NCBI GenBank assembly: GCA_030550095.1
Contig: JAUQQA010000008.1
Span: 1-64,000, forward strand
DNA: 64,000 nucleotides
Source of the DNA: Chloroflexota bacterium
GTDB taxonomy: Bacteria > Chloroflexota > Anaerolineae > J036 > Brachytrichaceae
Direction: 5' to 3'
The translations under genes were made by a program, and so were the position numbers. Of this stretch, positions 9,274 to 17,911 are shown one piece after another; the stretch's first letter is position 1; the number at the start of each line of letters is the position of its first letter. The notes beneath the pieces were generated by a model that was given only the letters and a program-made list of their open reading frames with translations, made no database searches and was not told where the DNA came from.

Positions 9274-9633
9274 ATGAGCGACGAGCTGGAGCAGAAACCA
9301 ACTGAGCCACAAGCAGCACAACCTCAAGAAGATTACGCGGCTTTGGAGGAGAAGGTGCGCCAAGCGCTGCGCAAGGTGTATGACCCTGAGCTGGGGATGA
9401 GCGTGATCGAACTCGGCTTGATCCGCAAGATGGAGTGGGCGCCCGACAGCGTCAACATCACGATGATCCTGACGACCCCCTTCTGCCCCTACGGCCCTGC
9501 ATTGGTGGAGCAGGTGAAGCGCACCGTGCAAGAGACAGCGCAGCGCGTGGCGAAGATCACCATGGGCATGGAGATGTGGGATCCTTCGATGATGGAGGAC
9601 CAAGCCGCGGCGAACTGGGGGTTGTATTACTGA
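9274..9633 (+). CDS. MIP18/DUF59 family metal-sulfur cluster assembly factor (SufT-like)
   Basis: A 119-residue protein. After a Glu/Pro-rich N-terminus of about 25 residues comes the DUF59 fold: VYDPELGMSVIELGLI, then TTPFCPYGPALVEQV with the conserved Cys. Family members (PaaD, SufT, yeast Cia2) help insert Fe-S clusters into target proteins. A GTG at 9268 is a possible alternative start, since the SD at about 9256-9263 is close to both. It is a single gene with its own promoter, converging on the MFS gene with a 7-nt overlap. The target protein is unknown. Confidence 0.88.
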   Translation: MSDELEQKPTEPQAAQPQEDYAALEEKVRQALRKVYDPELGMSVIELGLIRKMEWAPDSVNITMILTTPFCPYGPALVEQVKRTVQETAQRVAKITMGMEMWDPSMMEDQAAANWGLYY

Positions 9634-10844
9634 ACGCTCAACCGCCAACGCACCAACAATCCAGAAACTGCGCGCAAAGCCCCGCTCGTTAGCAACGCCA
9701 GAGGCAAGCTCGTGCCCATCTGCACCAGTGCAGAGCTGAGCAGAGGGCCGACGACAGTAGCGGTGTTGACCGCAGCCGTGTGCACACTCACGAAGTCCTC
9801 GTAGTGTCCTTGTGGCGCGCTGCGCACCACTAAGTCGTAGCCAGCGACCTGAAGCATCACCGATGCGACGCCGCCTACGAATCCTGCAAGCCACATCCAC
9901 GGCAAGCTGGTTGCGATCGCCATGAGTACGCTTTGCGCGCCCAGCCCTAGGCAGGCAAGGGCGAGCAACTGGCGTCCACCAAGCGGCTGCAGCAGCCGAG
10001 GGACAAACGGCCCAGAGACAGCAAGCGACGCCCAAAACACGACAAGGTAACCGCCATAGTCCAGATCGCTTGCGCCGAGCTGGCGCACAAACAGCAACGG
10101 GATAAGCGGCACAGGCGCGTTCACTGCTGTGTGAATCAGCAGCGAAAGCCAGAGGTAGTCCCGTGCGGGGCGGTGGTGCCAAAGCACTTTCCACTCCATC
10201 GCCTTGGGCTGCGCGGCGTGTGTACGGGTCTCTGCGTGGGGGAGCGGCAGCGGCTCGATGCGAAGGATTGCCCATCCACCGAGCACGCCTGAGATGAGCA
10301 CGGCAATCAGGCTAACCGCGATGTAATTCCCCGGCAAAGGGAGCTTTTCAAGCAGCGGTGCGATGCCCAACGTCCCTAGCGCCATGCCTGCGCCAAGCAT
10401 GGTCCAACGCAGGCTAACAAGACGAGCAAGGCGCTCTGGCTGCGTCATGCGCGGCAAGAAGGCGGTAAGCGCCACCCCGAGCACGCCTGCCCACAACTGG
10501 GTGATGATCGCAAGCACGACGATGAACGCCGCTTTCGACACGATCGGAAGCAAGAGCACAACAGGGAGCAAGAGCACCGCGCCGCGTGTGATAGCAACGG
10601 GGATGCCCACTGCGCGGCGGAAGTCCGTCACTTGCCGCAACCAGGCGGCGCCGAGCAAAGAGCCTATCACCAGCGCAGCTGCGCTTCCCCAGATCAAGGT
10701 GCCGACAAGGAACGGCGAGGCACCTAGGCGCGTGATGAGCACGGGCACATACTGCGTGATGAGCACCAGGTAAGGCGCTGCGAGGAGCACCTCGATGGTG
10801 TTCCAGCGCTCATTGCGCTGCGCCTTTTGGATGGAAAGCGACAT
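9627..10844 (-). CDS. Major facilitator superfamily transporter
   Basis: A 405-residue inner-membrane permease with about 11-12 hydrophobic segments and a hydrophilic central loop around residues 190-215 (LPLPHAETRTHAAQPK). The N-half begins IEVLLAAPYLVLITQYVPVLITRLGA, like MFS proteins of Chloroflexota annotated only by superfamily. The substrate cannot be deduced. The ATG at 10844 is chosen because GGAAGGGG lies just upstream as a Shine-Dalgarno; an in-frame GTG at 10862 would swallow that site. It follows an SDR gene by 21 nt and is probably co-transcribed. Confidence 0.85.
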   Translation of the reverse strand: MSLSIQKAQRNERWNTIEVLLAAPYLVLITQYVPVLITRLGASPFLVGTLIWGSAAALVIGSLLGAAWLRQVTDFRRAVGIPVAITRGAVLLLPVVLLLPIVSKAAFIVVLAIITQLWAGVLGVALTAFLPRMTQPERLARLVSLRWTMLGAGMALGTLGIAPLLEKLPLPGNYIAVSLIAVLISGVLGGWAILRIEPLPLPHAETRTHAAQPKAMEWKVLWHHRPARDYLWLSLLIHTAVNAPVPLIPLLFVRQLGASDLDYGGYLVVFWASLAVSGPFVPRLLQPLGGRQLLALACLGLGAQSVLMAIATSLPWMWLAGFVGGVASVMLQVAGYDLVVRSAPQGHYEDFVSVHTAAVNTATVVGPLLSSALVQMGTSLPLALLTSGALRAVSGLLVRWRLSVQ

Positions 10845-10865
10845 GATGAAGGCCCCTTCCACCCA

Positions 10866-11636
10866 TCACAGCGGCGGCGTAAAGCGCCCATCTTGCGCAG
10901 TCCAGCCCGCATCAACATACACCACGCTCCCCGTCACGTAGCTGCTTGCGTCAGAGGCGAGGAAAATCACAGCGCCCACCATTTCGTGCGGCTGCGCCCA
11001 ACGCTTAAAGGCGTTCTTCTCAGCGTAGGCGCGATACCAGTCTGGGTGATTGCGAATTTGGGCTGTGAGCGGCGTCTCCACGATCCCGGGCGCAATGAGG
11101 TTGACGCGCACGTTGTGCGGCCCTAGCTCGGCGGCTAGCGCGCGGCACAATTGACGCACCCCCGCTTTTGTCGCTGCGTATGCGCCTTGCCCTGGCTCAA
11201 CCACATCCCCGCGGATGCTGCTGAAGACGATGATGCTGCCGCGCTTGCGCGCCGCCATGCCCTGCGCAACGTGGCGCAGCACCAGAAAAGTGCCGCGCAA
11301 ATTCAAACTAACCACACGGTCAAACTCCTCCTCAGAAAGCTGAAGAAGCGGCTTGCGCACATTGATGCTCGGTGTGCACACCAATACGTCAATGGGTGGT
11401 GCCTCGCGCAGCGCTTGGGCAATGCTTTCGGCGCTGCGAATATCCATGACGAGAGGCGTGGCGTGGTCGCCAATCGCTTCGGCCACGCGCTGTACGGCTT
11501 CGGCATTAATATCCGCGCAGAGCACACGCGCGCCAAACGCTGCTAAACCATGTGCAGAGGCTTCGCCGATCCCGCTCCCAGCACCAACGACAAGCGCAAC
11601 GCGATCGCTCAGGTCGAAAAGTTTGGCGTAGTCCAT
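10866..11636 (-). CDS. SDR-family oxidoreductase
   Basis: A 256-residue classical short-chain dehydrogenase with an NAD(P) motif VVGAGSGIG (about 15-23), catalytic Ser region SSIRGDV and Tyr/Lys in YAATK. The C-terminus ends GSVVYVDAGWTAQDG, as in FabG-like gluconate or 3-oxoacyl reductases. The substrate is unknown. The ATG at 11636 is favoured: the in-frame ATG at 11672 is only 4 nt from a TATAAC box (11677-11682), so it would lie upstream of the transcript start. First gene of an SDR-MFS operon. Confidence 0.85.
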   Translation of the reverse strand: MDYAKLFDLSDRVALVVGAGSGIGEASAHGLAAFGARVLCADINAEAVQRVAEAIGDHATPLVMDIRSAESIAQALREAPPIDVLVCTPSINVRKPLLQLSEEEFDRVVSLNLRGTFLVLRHVAQGMAARKRGSIIVFSSIRGDVVEPGQGAYAATKAGVRQLCRALAAELGPHNVRVNLIAPGIVETPLTAQIRNHPDWYRAYAEKNAFKRWAQPHEMVGAVIFLASDASSYVTGSVVYVDAGWTAQDGRFTPPL

Positions 11637-11676
11637 GGCGAGGTTGTTCAGTCGCTGATGTGTTGGAATCATGTGC

Positions 11677-11682
11677 GTTATA
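11677..11682 (-). promoter_or_regulatory. -10 element TATAAC for the SDR-MFS operon
   Basis: TATAAC on the minus strand, about 40 nt before the chosen SDR start at 11636, leaving a leader of roughly 30 nt. Confidence 0.35.
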
Positions 11683-11728
11683 CGTAAGCAACGCTGAATC
11701 AGCAAGTGAGAGGCGTGATCGCGCGCAG

Positions 11729-11734
11729 TATCAT
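11729..11734 (+). promoter_or_regulatory. -10 element TATCAT before the flavin reductase gene
   Basis: TATCAT ends 8 nt before ATG 11743. No Shine-Dalgarno is visible, another leaderless-type arrangement. Confidence 0.4.
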
Positions 11735-11742
11735 GCGCGGCG

Positions 11743-12234
11743 ATGATCTCCAGCGAACTCTTCAAGCAAGTGATGCGCCATTGGGCGAGCACGGTGACCA
11801 TCGTCACCACACGCGCGGACGACACCATCTACGGGCTAACGGCGACCGCCTTCGCACCGCTCAACGCCGAGCCGCCTGAAGTGCTCGTTTGCATCAACAA
11901 ACGCACGCGCACCCACCCGCTGATCGAACAGGGCAGCGTGTTTTGCGTGAACTTCCTCGTCCCTGAGCTGAAGCCGCTCTCCGAGCGCTTCGCAGGCCGA
12001 CGCCCAGATGAGGAGCGCTTTGCCAACGTGCGCTTTCGCAGCGAAGCGACTGGGGCACCCGTGCTGAGCGACGCGCTGGCCTATCTCGATTGCCGCGTGG
12101 TGCGCGCGCTGGACGCCGGCGAGCACACCATCTTTATCGGGCGCGTCGAGGCAGCGGAGGTGCTGCGCCCAGAGCACGCGCCGCTGCTCTACTTCCACGG
12201 ACATTACCACGTGCTTGGTGGGCGCCTCGAGTGA
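11743..12234 (+). CDS. Flavin reductase domain protein
   Basis: A 163-residue FMN-binding split-barrel protein of the flavin reductase-like family, which reduces FMN/FAD with NAD(P)H or supplies two-component monooxygenases. The flavin-binding signature is visible as GLTATAFAPLNAEPPEVLVC, with the later ERFAGR and HTIFIGRVE. No monooxygenase partner is adjacent. It is followed 2 nt after its stop by trpA, so the genes are coupled. Confidence 0.88.
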   Translation: MISSELFKQVMRHWASTVTIVTTRADDTIYGLTATAFAPLNAEPPEVLVCINKRTRTHPLIEQGSVFCVNFLVPELKPLSERFAGRRPDEERFANVRFRSEATGAPVLSDALAYLDCRVVRALDAGEHTIFIGRVEAAEVLRPEHAPLLYFHGHYHVLGGRLE

Positions 12235-12236
12235 GG

Positions 12237-13031
12237 ATGGGTCTAGAGGCTATCGCTGCAGCATTTGCACGCGCGCGCGCTGAGGGACGCCCCGCGTTGA
12301 TGCCCTATTGGTCACTGGGCTACCCCGACGCGCCGACCTCGCTGCGCGTGATCCAGGCGCTTGCTGAAGCTGGGGCAGACCTCATCGAGTTGGGTGTGCC
12401 GTTCAGCGACCCGCTTGCCGATGGTCCGATCATTCAGCATGCAAATCATGTCGCGCTGACGCGTGGCATTACCGTGCGCGCCTGCATGGCGCTCGCAGCG
12501 CAAGCTCGGCAGAGCGGTGTGCGCGTGCCCATGCTGGCGATGGGCTATGCCAACCCCATGCTCGCCTACGGCGAGGCGCGCTACGCTGCCGACTGGGCAG
12601 CCGCTGGCGTGGACGGTTTAATCGTGCCCGACCTACCGCCTGAAGAGGCAACGACATTGGAGGCGGCTTGCGCCGCGCACGATCTCGCCCTCGTACAGTT
12701 CACCGCACCCACCAGCACCGAGGCCCGCATTCAACTGGCTGCGTCGCACGCGACCGGCTTCATCTACATCGTCTCCGTTGCTGGTGTGACAGGCCCGCGC
12801 GAGCAACTGGCAGAGGGCTTGCGCGACTACGTGCTGCGCGTCAAGGCCTACGCAAACGGCAAACCCGTGGTGGTCGGGTTCGGCATCAGCAAACCGGAGC
12901 ACGTGCGCGAGGTGGGGCAGTTCGCCGACGGCGTCATCGTGGCGAGTGCGCTGCTGCGCCATGCAGGCGAGGCTGCTGACCCAGCGGCTGCGGCGTTTGA
13001 GTTTGTGCGCACGCTGCAATACTGGCGTTGA
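12237..13031 (+). CDS. trpA: Tryptophan synthase alpha subunit
   Basis: Converts indole-3-glycerol phosphate to indole and glyceraldehyde-3-phosphate. 264 residues, the usual length. The catalytic pair is present as Glu51 and Asp62 (IELGVPFSDPLADGP); the phosphate-binding GFIYIVSVAGVTG and GFGISKPE segments are intact. The start at 12237 is set by the family N-terminus and lies 2 nt after the flavin reductase stop. The beta-subunit gene trpB and other trp genes are not in the window, so indole must be passed to a TrpB encoded elsewhere. Confidence 0.95.
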   Translation: MGLEAIAAAFARARAEGRPALMPYWSLGYPDAPTSLRVIQALAEAGADLIELGVPFSDPLADGPIIQHANHVALTRGITVRACMALAAQARQSGVRVPMLAMGYANPMLAYGEARYAADWAAAGVDGLIVPDLPPEEATTLEAACAAHDLALVQFTAPTSTEARIQLAASHATGFIYIVSVAGVTGPREQLAEGLRDYVLRVKAYANGKPVVVGFGISKPEHVREVGQFADGVIVASALLRHAGEAADPAAAAFEFVRTLQYWR

Positions 13032-13119
13032 GCTTCCGACCGCTGCACATCTGTGCCCTTGTCTGAAGCTGCGCTTAAGCTTTGCCTTCTACGATCGCGT
13101 GCCCAGAGGTGAGATCGTC

Positions 13120-13491
13120 ATGAGCCGCAAAGTGCTGCTTGGTAACGCAAGCGAGGTGCCCCAAGGCGGGCTGAAAGCCTTCGACGCGGAGGGCACTTCA
13201 GTGCTCGTCGCGCGCATCGGCGATCGCTACTGCGCTGTGCAAAACAGGTGCCCCCACCTCGGTTTGCCGATGACCACAGGCAAGCTAGAGGGCAACGCGG
13301 TGGTTTGCCCCTGGCACGGCAGCCGCTTTGACATGTGCACAGGTCAAAACTTGGATTGGGTGCGTGGCGTGCTGGGGCTGACTTTGCCCGGCTGGTCGCG
13401 CCGCATCATCGCCCTCGGCAAACAGCCCGAGGGCGTTCGCGCCTACGCCGTTACGGAAGAGGAAGGCAAGCTCTACATCGAGCTGCCTTAG
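13120..13491 (+). CDS. Rieske [2Fe-2S] domain protein
   Basis: A 123-residue soluble ferredoxin of the Rieske/NirD type. The cluster ligands are Cys44, His46, Cys63 and His66 (CPHLG, then CPWHG). There is no transmembrane anchor, so it is not a bc1 Rieske subunit. It could be an electron carrier for an oxygenase or a nitrite-reductase small-subunit homologue. AGGTGAG precedes ATG 13120. It follows trpA by 88 nt and is co-directional with the upstream flavin reductase; a redox link between the two is inference. Confidence 0.9.
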   Translation: MSRKVLLGNASEVPQGGLKAFDAEGTSVLVARIGDRYCAVQNRCPHLGLPMTTGKLEGNAVVCPWHGSRFDMCTGQNLDWVRGVLGLTLPGWSRRIIALGKQPEGVRAYAVTEEEGKLYIELP

Positions 13492-13508
13492 GCTTTTCTC
13501 ATTCCTCG

Positions 13509-14438
13509 GTGCCAACCCTCGGTGCGCACGTCGTCCCCGCGCGATTCGGCGAGCTGCGTCGTGTCCTGGCGCAGCTCACCGCCGAGGATGTCGGCGTGCT
13601 CGATGCCTCGCTCGGTGAGTGGCTGCAACGCCCCTTGGGGCGCGAAGCACTCACCACTTATTTGCTCACCACCGCCGGCTCCGCGTTCGTGTGCCTCATG
13701 AGCTTAGAGCCGGCGGGCGCCATGTTGCTTGAGCGCGGCGAACGAGCCGCGCGCGTGCGAATGCTTGTCGTTGCGCCTGACATGCGTCGGCGCGGTTTAG
13801 CGCGCACGATGCTGGAACATGCTGATCAGGCTGTGCGCAACGCGGGATTGCGCTGGCTTTGGATGCTCGTGCCTTCTGCGAATGTGCCCGCGACGCGCTG
13901 CGCACTGCATTGCGGTTACCGCCGCTATCGCCCCCAGTTCATGCGCCGTGAGCGCGCTGTTGCCTTGCCCAGCGCGTTGGCGCCCGTACGCCTTGAGCCG
14001 CTCACAGAAGCACAAGCTGCGCAAGCAGTGGAGCAGTGGATCGAGCGCGCAACGCGCCAAGGCGACGCTTGGTGTGCAGAGGTCGCCGCGCGTGATGTGC
14101 GCCCCTGGAGCTTCACAGCGCCTGCCGCAAGCCCTGCTTATCGCCTGCACCTCGCACAGCAAGCGATTGGCTTAGCCCTCACGCAGCAAGTGTCCGAGAC
14201 GCATAGCGTGGTTTGGCTCTGGCTCGAGCGCTCTCACTGGGGCACTGAGACGGAAGCAAGCGCGCTGAAAGCGCTCCTCGCCGCGCTGGAGGCCGAGCCG
14301 CAAACGCTAGACATTGAATTTGGAAGCACAGAGCACCTACGCAACGCAGCCCCGCTCTACAAAGCAGCGGGCTTCGTGCCAGTGCTGCGCGAGCGCGTGG
14401 TGATGATCAAGCGTTTGCCGCGCCTTGTCGCCGCTTAG
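13509..14438 (+). CDS. GNAT N-acetyltransferase with tandem (second degenerate) GNAT domains
   Basis: About 309 residues if translation begins at the GTG at 13509, the most plausible start; no good ATG exists before it outside the Rieske gene. The N-terminal half contains the acetyl-CoA motif VRMLVVAPDMRRRGLARTML. The C-terminal half repeats the fold with a weakened motif and ends in NAAPLYKAAGFVPVLRERVVM. Substrate unknown. It lies 17 nt after the Rieske stop and converges on the epimerase gene with a 4-nt overlap. Confidence 0.7.
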   Translation: MPTLGAHVVPARFGELRRVLAQLTAEDVGVLDASLGEWLQRPLGREALTTYLLTTAGSAFVCLMSLEPAGAMLLERGERAARVRMLVVAPDMRRRGLARTMLEHADQAVRNAGLRWLWMLVPSANVPATRCALHCGYRRYRPQFMRRERAVALPSALAPVRLEPLTEAQAAQAVEQWIERATRQGDAWCAEVAARDVRPWSFTAPAASPAYRLHLAQQAIGLALTQQVSETHSVVWLWLERSHWGTETEASALKALLAALEAEPQTLDIEFGSTEHLRNAAPLYKAAGFVPVLRERVVMIKRLPRLVAA

Positions 14439-15394
14439 GCAATCCCGAACCAGCGCAGCGCATCTCGCACCGTGGCCTCGAACGGGCGCGGTGTGTAGCC
14501 CAAGAGACGTTGTGCGCGCGAGGCATCAACCGCGCGCCACACTTTCGCCAGCCGCACCGTATCGGGGAGAATGAGCGCTGCCTCGAGCACGGCACACGCG
14601 AGCCACCGCGGCACGCGAACACGACGGCGTCTCACGCCTTGCACGCGATCCACAGTCTCCAGCAGCGCTTGAAGTGAGAGGTTGTGCCCGCCAATGGCAA
14701 GGCGTGCACCTGTGGACGCGCGCGAGACCGCAGCGAGATGCGCATGGGCCACCTCACGCACGTCCACAACGTTGAGCATTGCCTCGAAATAAAAGGGCAC
14801 CCATCCGCGCGCAGCGGCAAGCAACAAGCGCCCGCTCGTGGGCTTCACATCACCAGGACCAAATACCGCGGTCGGCAACAGCACCACGGGATTCAAGTCC
14901 TGCGCTGCAAGCACCCGCTGCTCCATCGCCCACTTTGCCTCAAAGTAGGCGCTGCGCACCGTGCTCGGGCGATAGAAGTCAGCGTCGCTGAGCGGTTTTG
15001 CGCTTGAGGCGTCAGCCGTTGCGGTCATGGTGCTGAGCGAGCTGGTGTAGATGAGGCGCTGCACCCTAGCAGCGCGCGCAGCGTCAATCACGCGCTGGAT
15101 CTCCGCCACCGCATCGCGCACGGCGCGCGCGATGTTCCAAGCGCCACTTGGATAGCGCGCGGCTGCGTGGAACACCACCGCACAGCCACGCATGGCGCGC
15201 GTCAACTGCGCGGTGTCGCTCAAGTCAGCTTCGACCCACTGCACAGCTACGTCGCCGATCGCCCCCACAGCTTGAGGGTTGCGGCGAACGGCGCGCACCT
15301 GCCAACCCTGTGCGGCTGCGGCGCGCGCGATGTGTCCACCAATGAAACCTGTAGCGCCCAATACACAGACCCATTGCAGCACGCCACCAAGCAT
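14435..15394 (-). CDS. NAD-dependent epimerase/dehydratase family protein
   Basis: A 319-residue extended SDR: the Rossmann motif is VLGATGFIGGHIA near the N-terminus, the active-site Ser lies in YTSSLSTM and Tyr/Lys in YFEAK. The sequence resembles dihydroflavonol-4-reductase/3-beta-HSD-like reductases acting on sugars, sterols or polyketide-like substrates; which one is unknown. ATG 15394 is taken; an in-frame GTG at 15400 is equally close. Monocistronic on the minus strand. Confidence 0.82.
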   Translation of the reverse strand: MLGGVLQWVCVLGATGFIGGHIARAAAAQGWQVRAVRRNPQAVGAIGDVAVQWVEADLSDTAQLTRAMRGCAVVFHAAARYPSGAWNIARAVRDAVAEIQRVIDAARAARVQRLIYTSSLSTMTATADASSAKPLSDADFYRPSTVRSAYFEAKWAMEQRVLAAQDLNPVVLLPTAVFGPGDVKPTSGRLLLAAARGWVPFYFEAMLNVVDVREVAHAHLAAVSRASTGARLAIGGHNLSLQALLETVDRVQGVRRRRVRVPRWLACAVLEAALILPDTVRLAKVWRAVDASRAQRLLGYTPRPFEATVRDALRWFGIA

Positions 15395-15457
15395 AGCCAC
15401 GCGCTAAGCTGAAAGCCCTTTTATCTGGCATTGCTCGCCTTGCTCAACCTTAAAATC

Positions 15458-15485
15458 ATGACAAGGCTCACCCGAGCGCTATAAC
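15458..15485 (+). promoter_or_regulatory. Sigma70-type promoter for the cytochrome c lipoprotein gene
   Basis: ATGACA (15458-15463), a 16-nt spacer, then TATAAC (15480-15485). Each hexamer matches consensus at 5 of 6 positions. The gene start is at 15509, with an AGGAGGAG Shine-Dalgarno between. Confidence 0.6.
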
Positions 15486-15508
15486 CTTTATCACACCAGG
15501 AGGAGAAG

Positions 15509-16039
15509 ATGCGACCACAGTTTGTTCAGTTGTGTCGGTGGAGTAGTGGCGCTTTTCTAGCAGCGGTGCTCCTTGTTGCCTGCGCCCAGCCACAACGCGC
15601 GACGCCCGCCCCCATTGATGTGCGTCTTCAAGCGCCGTCGGCAGAACAGGCAGGACGTTACTTCATCTTACTTGGCGGCTGCAACGACTGCCATACCCCC
15701 GGTTGGGAACAATCAGGCGGGCAGTTGCCCGAGAGCGAGTGGCTCACCGGAAGCCCTGTCGGGTTCCGCGGCCCATGGGGCACCACTTACGCCTCGAACT
15801 TGCGAATCTTCGTCCAGAACGTCACAGAGGATCAATGGGTTGAGATGTTCCGCACACGTGCAGAGCGCCCACCCATGCCGTGGATGAACTATCGCACTAT
15901 CAACGAGTCGGATCTCCGGGCAGCTTATCGCTTCATCCGCAGCCTTGGCCCTAAAGGTGAGCCTGCTCCCGAGTACGTTGCGCCCGACCAAGAACCACGC
16001 ACGCCATACATCGTGTTCGTGCCACGCATGCCAGAATGA
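15509..16039 (+). CDS. Cytochrome c domain lipoprotein
   Basis: A 176-residue exported haem protein. Signal peptide with lipobox LLVAC places the mature N-terminal Cys at about residue 25. The single haem site is CNDCH (about 58-62). A Met in PPMPWMNYR is a candidate distal ligand. It probably carries electrons on the outer face of the membrane. A strong SD (AGGAGGAG) precedes ATG 15509. It has its own promoter, and a separate one follows before the PfpI gene, so it is likely monocistronic. The redox partner is unknown. Confidence 0.88.
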   Translation: MRPQFVQLCRWSSGAFLAAVLLVACAQPQRATPAPIDVRLQAPSAEQAGRYFILLGGCNDCHTPGWEQSGGQLPESEWLTGSPVGFRGPWGTTYASNLRIFVQNVTEDQWVEMFRTRAERPPMPWMNYRTINESDLRAAYRFIRSLGPKGEPAPEYVAPDQEPRTPYIVFVPRMPE

Positions 16040-16067
16040 GTAGCAAATGAGAAGAGCGCCCGCAAGT

Positions 16068-16096
16068 TTGCGCATTGTCGCGGCATGCGCTACTTT
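16068..16096 (+). promoter_or_regulatory. Candidate promoter for the PfpI gene
   Basis: TTGCGC (16068-16073), exactly 17 nt, then TACTTT (16091-16096), followed by GGAGGTGAA and ATG 16135. A moderate consensus match. Confidence 0.45.
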
Positions 16097-16134
16097 ACCC
16101 AGTACCCGAGTTGCTCATACGGAGGTGAAGTGCA

Positions 16135-16740
16135 ATGGCAAAGAAAATCCTCTTCCTGGTCGGTGACTACGTGGAGGACTACGAGCTGATGGTGCCGTTC
16201 CAAGCGCTAGCAGCAATGGGTTACCAAGTGCACGCAGCTTGTCCTGGAAAGAAGGCAGGTGAGTTTGTGCGCACGGCTGTGCATGACTTCGAGGGCGACC
16301 AGACCTATAGCGAGAAGCGCGGTCATAACTTCAAGCTCAACAAGACCTTCGATGAAATCAACGAGGCAGAATACGACGGCTTGGTCATCCCTGGCGGGCG
16401 CGCGCCTGAGTACATTCGCCTGAACAAGCGCGTGTTGGAGATCACGCGCCACTTCTTCGAGACCAACAAGCCCGTTGCTGCGATCTGCCACGGTCCGCTC
16501 GTGCTTGCTGCTGCGGGCGTCTTGAAGGGGCGGCACTGCACTGCATACCCCGCAGTGGGTCCTGACGTGGCTGAAGCAGGCGCGCACTATGAGGAGATCC
16601 CTGTTGACCGCGCGGTGACCGAGGGTAACCTCGTGACGGCACCGGCATGGCCTGCGCATCCGGATTGGATCGCGCAGTTTGTCAAGTTGCTCGGCGCGCG
16701 CATTGAGATCGAGCCACAGCCAGAGGCAGCCATGGCGTAG
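16135..16740 (+). CDS. DJ-1/PfpI family protein
   Basis: 201 residues. The nucleophile elbow Cys118-His119 (AAICHGP) and Glu14 (DYVEDYE) match the PfpI/DJ-1 site, and [21 protein letters not shown] is the loop common to the PfpI-like subgroup annotated as intracellular proteases or glyoxalases/deglycases. The real activity is uncertain. GGAGGTGA precedes the start. It is monocistronic, with its own promoter and a rho-independent terminator downstream. Confidence 0.9.
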   Translation: MAKKILFLVGDYVEDYELMVPFQALAAMGYQVHAACPGKKAGEFVRTAVHDFEGDQTYSEKRGHNFKLNKTFDEINEAEYDGLVIPGGRAPEYIRLNKRVLEITRHFFETNKPVAAICHGPLVLAAAGVLKGRHCTAYPAVGPDVAEAGAHYEEIPVDRAVTEGNLVTAPAWPAHPDWIAQFVKLLGARIEIEPQPEAAMA

Positions 16741-16768
16741 CCGAGCGCGCCGTTTCGTCGAGTTAGAC

Positions 16769-16806
16769 GCGCACCTGTCGGCAAACGGCAGGTGCGCTTT
16801 CGTTTG
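16769..16806 (+). terminator. Rho-independent terminator after the PfpI gene
   Basis: A 12-bp stem (16769-16780 with 16786-16797, one T·G pair), loop GCAAA, then TTTCGTTTG. Confidence 0.75.
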
Positions 16807-16842
16807 TGCTCTGGCCGTTTCCTGCTTACCATCTTCCAGCGT

Positions 16843-17904
16843 ATGGTTCGGTTTGAGATAAACACCGCGCTGCTGGTCGAGCTTTTGCTCGTGCTGGTGC
16901 TCTGGGGCGGCTTTGCGGCGCTCCTCATTGCGTTGCGCGCCTGGTTTGCTGAGCAAGCGCCGCGCCTGTTCTCACGCGCCTCGCCTGATCTGCGCCAGGC
17001 AATCGAGCTCGTCGCGCGCCGCTTGCGCGCGTACGTGCTTGTTGCGCTTGCGCTTTATCTCGCCACCCAGTTCGTGCCGCTACCGTTTGGGTTGCAGGTC
17101 TGGGTGAATCGCGTTGCGTTGATCGCCGTGCTGCTCCAGGTTGCGGAATGGACAAGCGCGGGCATCGGCATCTACCTTGAGCGATACCGCCGCCAGCGTC
17201 TCGACGAGGACGCCACGTCGGTGACGGCGCTTCAGGCGTTTGGCGTGATCGCGCGCGTGGCGCTGTGGACGCTGGTGCTGCTCGTGGCGCTGGAGAATCT
17301 CGGCATCAACGTCAACACGCTGATCGCCAGCGTCGGCTTGGCGAGCATCGCCATTGGCCTGGCAGTGCAGAACATCTTAAGCGACCTCTTCGCAGCGCTC
17401 TCGATTGTGGTGGACAAGCCTTTCGTGGTCGGCGACTTCATCATGGTTGATAACTTCATGGGCACGGTGGAGCGCATCGGCTTGAAGTCCACGCGCGTAC
17501 GCAGCCTTTCGGGCGAGCTGCTGGTGTTCTCTAATAGCGACTTGTTGCGCAGCCGCCTGCGCAACTTCAAGGACTTGCAGGAGCGGCGCGCGGTGCTCAC
17601 AGTGGGGGTGGTGTATCAAACGCCGCCAGAGCAAGTGCTGCGCGTCCCAGTGCTGCTCCGCGAAGCGATCGAATCTGTGCCTGATGTACGCTTTGAGCGC
17701 GCGCACTTCAAAGAGTTCGGCGCCTCAGCCCTGATCTTCGAGGCGGTGTATTGGGTGCAAAGCGCTGAGTTTGTGAAGTTCATGGATGCGCAGCAAGCGG
17801 TTAACGTGCGCGTGCTCGAGCGCTTCAATGCCGAAGGTATCGCCTTTGCATATCCAACTCAGACGCTCTACGTCGTCGAGGCCGTTGCGCCTTCAGTAAA
17901 ATGA
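16843..17904 (+). CDS. MscS-family mechanosensitive ion channel
   Basis: A 353-residue channel that opens under membrane tension to release solutes on osmotic downshock. Three to four N-terminal helices are followed by the pore helix TM3 (SVGLASIAIGLAVQNILSD) and the beta domain (FVVGDFIMVDNFMGTVERIGLKSTRVRS), all typical. ATG 16843 is chosen because it follows the terminator of the previous gene and starts the first helix; an in-frame ATG at 16792 lies inside the terminator stem. A small coiled-coil gene follows 7 nt after the stop. Confidence 0.9.
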   Translation: MVRFEINTALLVELLLVLVLWGGFAALLIALRAWFAEQAPRLFSRASPDLRQAIELVARRLRAYVLVALALYLATQFVPLPFGLQVWVNRVALIAVLLQVAEWTSAGIGIYLERYRRQRLDEDATSVTALQAFGVIARVALWTLVLLVALENLGINVNTLIASVGLASIAIGLAVQNILSDLFAALSIVVDKPFVVGDFIMVDNFMGTVERIGLKSTRVRSLSGELLVFSNSDLLRSRLRNFKDLQERRAVLTVGVVYQTPPEQVLRVPVLLREAIESVPDVRFERAHFKEFGASALIFEAVYWVQSAEFVKFMDAQQAVNVRVLERFNAEGIAFAYPTQTLYVVEAVAPSVK

Positions 17905-17911
17905 AATCGTT

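Noticed and set aside
9166-10275. 369-codon minus-strand frame
   Set aside because: A shadow frame: it runs antisense to the DUF59 gene and out of frame through the MFS transporter gene on the same strand; Arg/His/Ala-rich with no domain.
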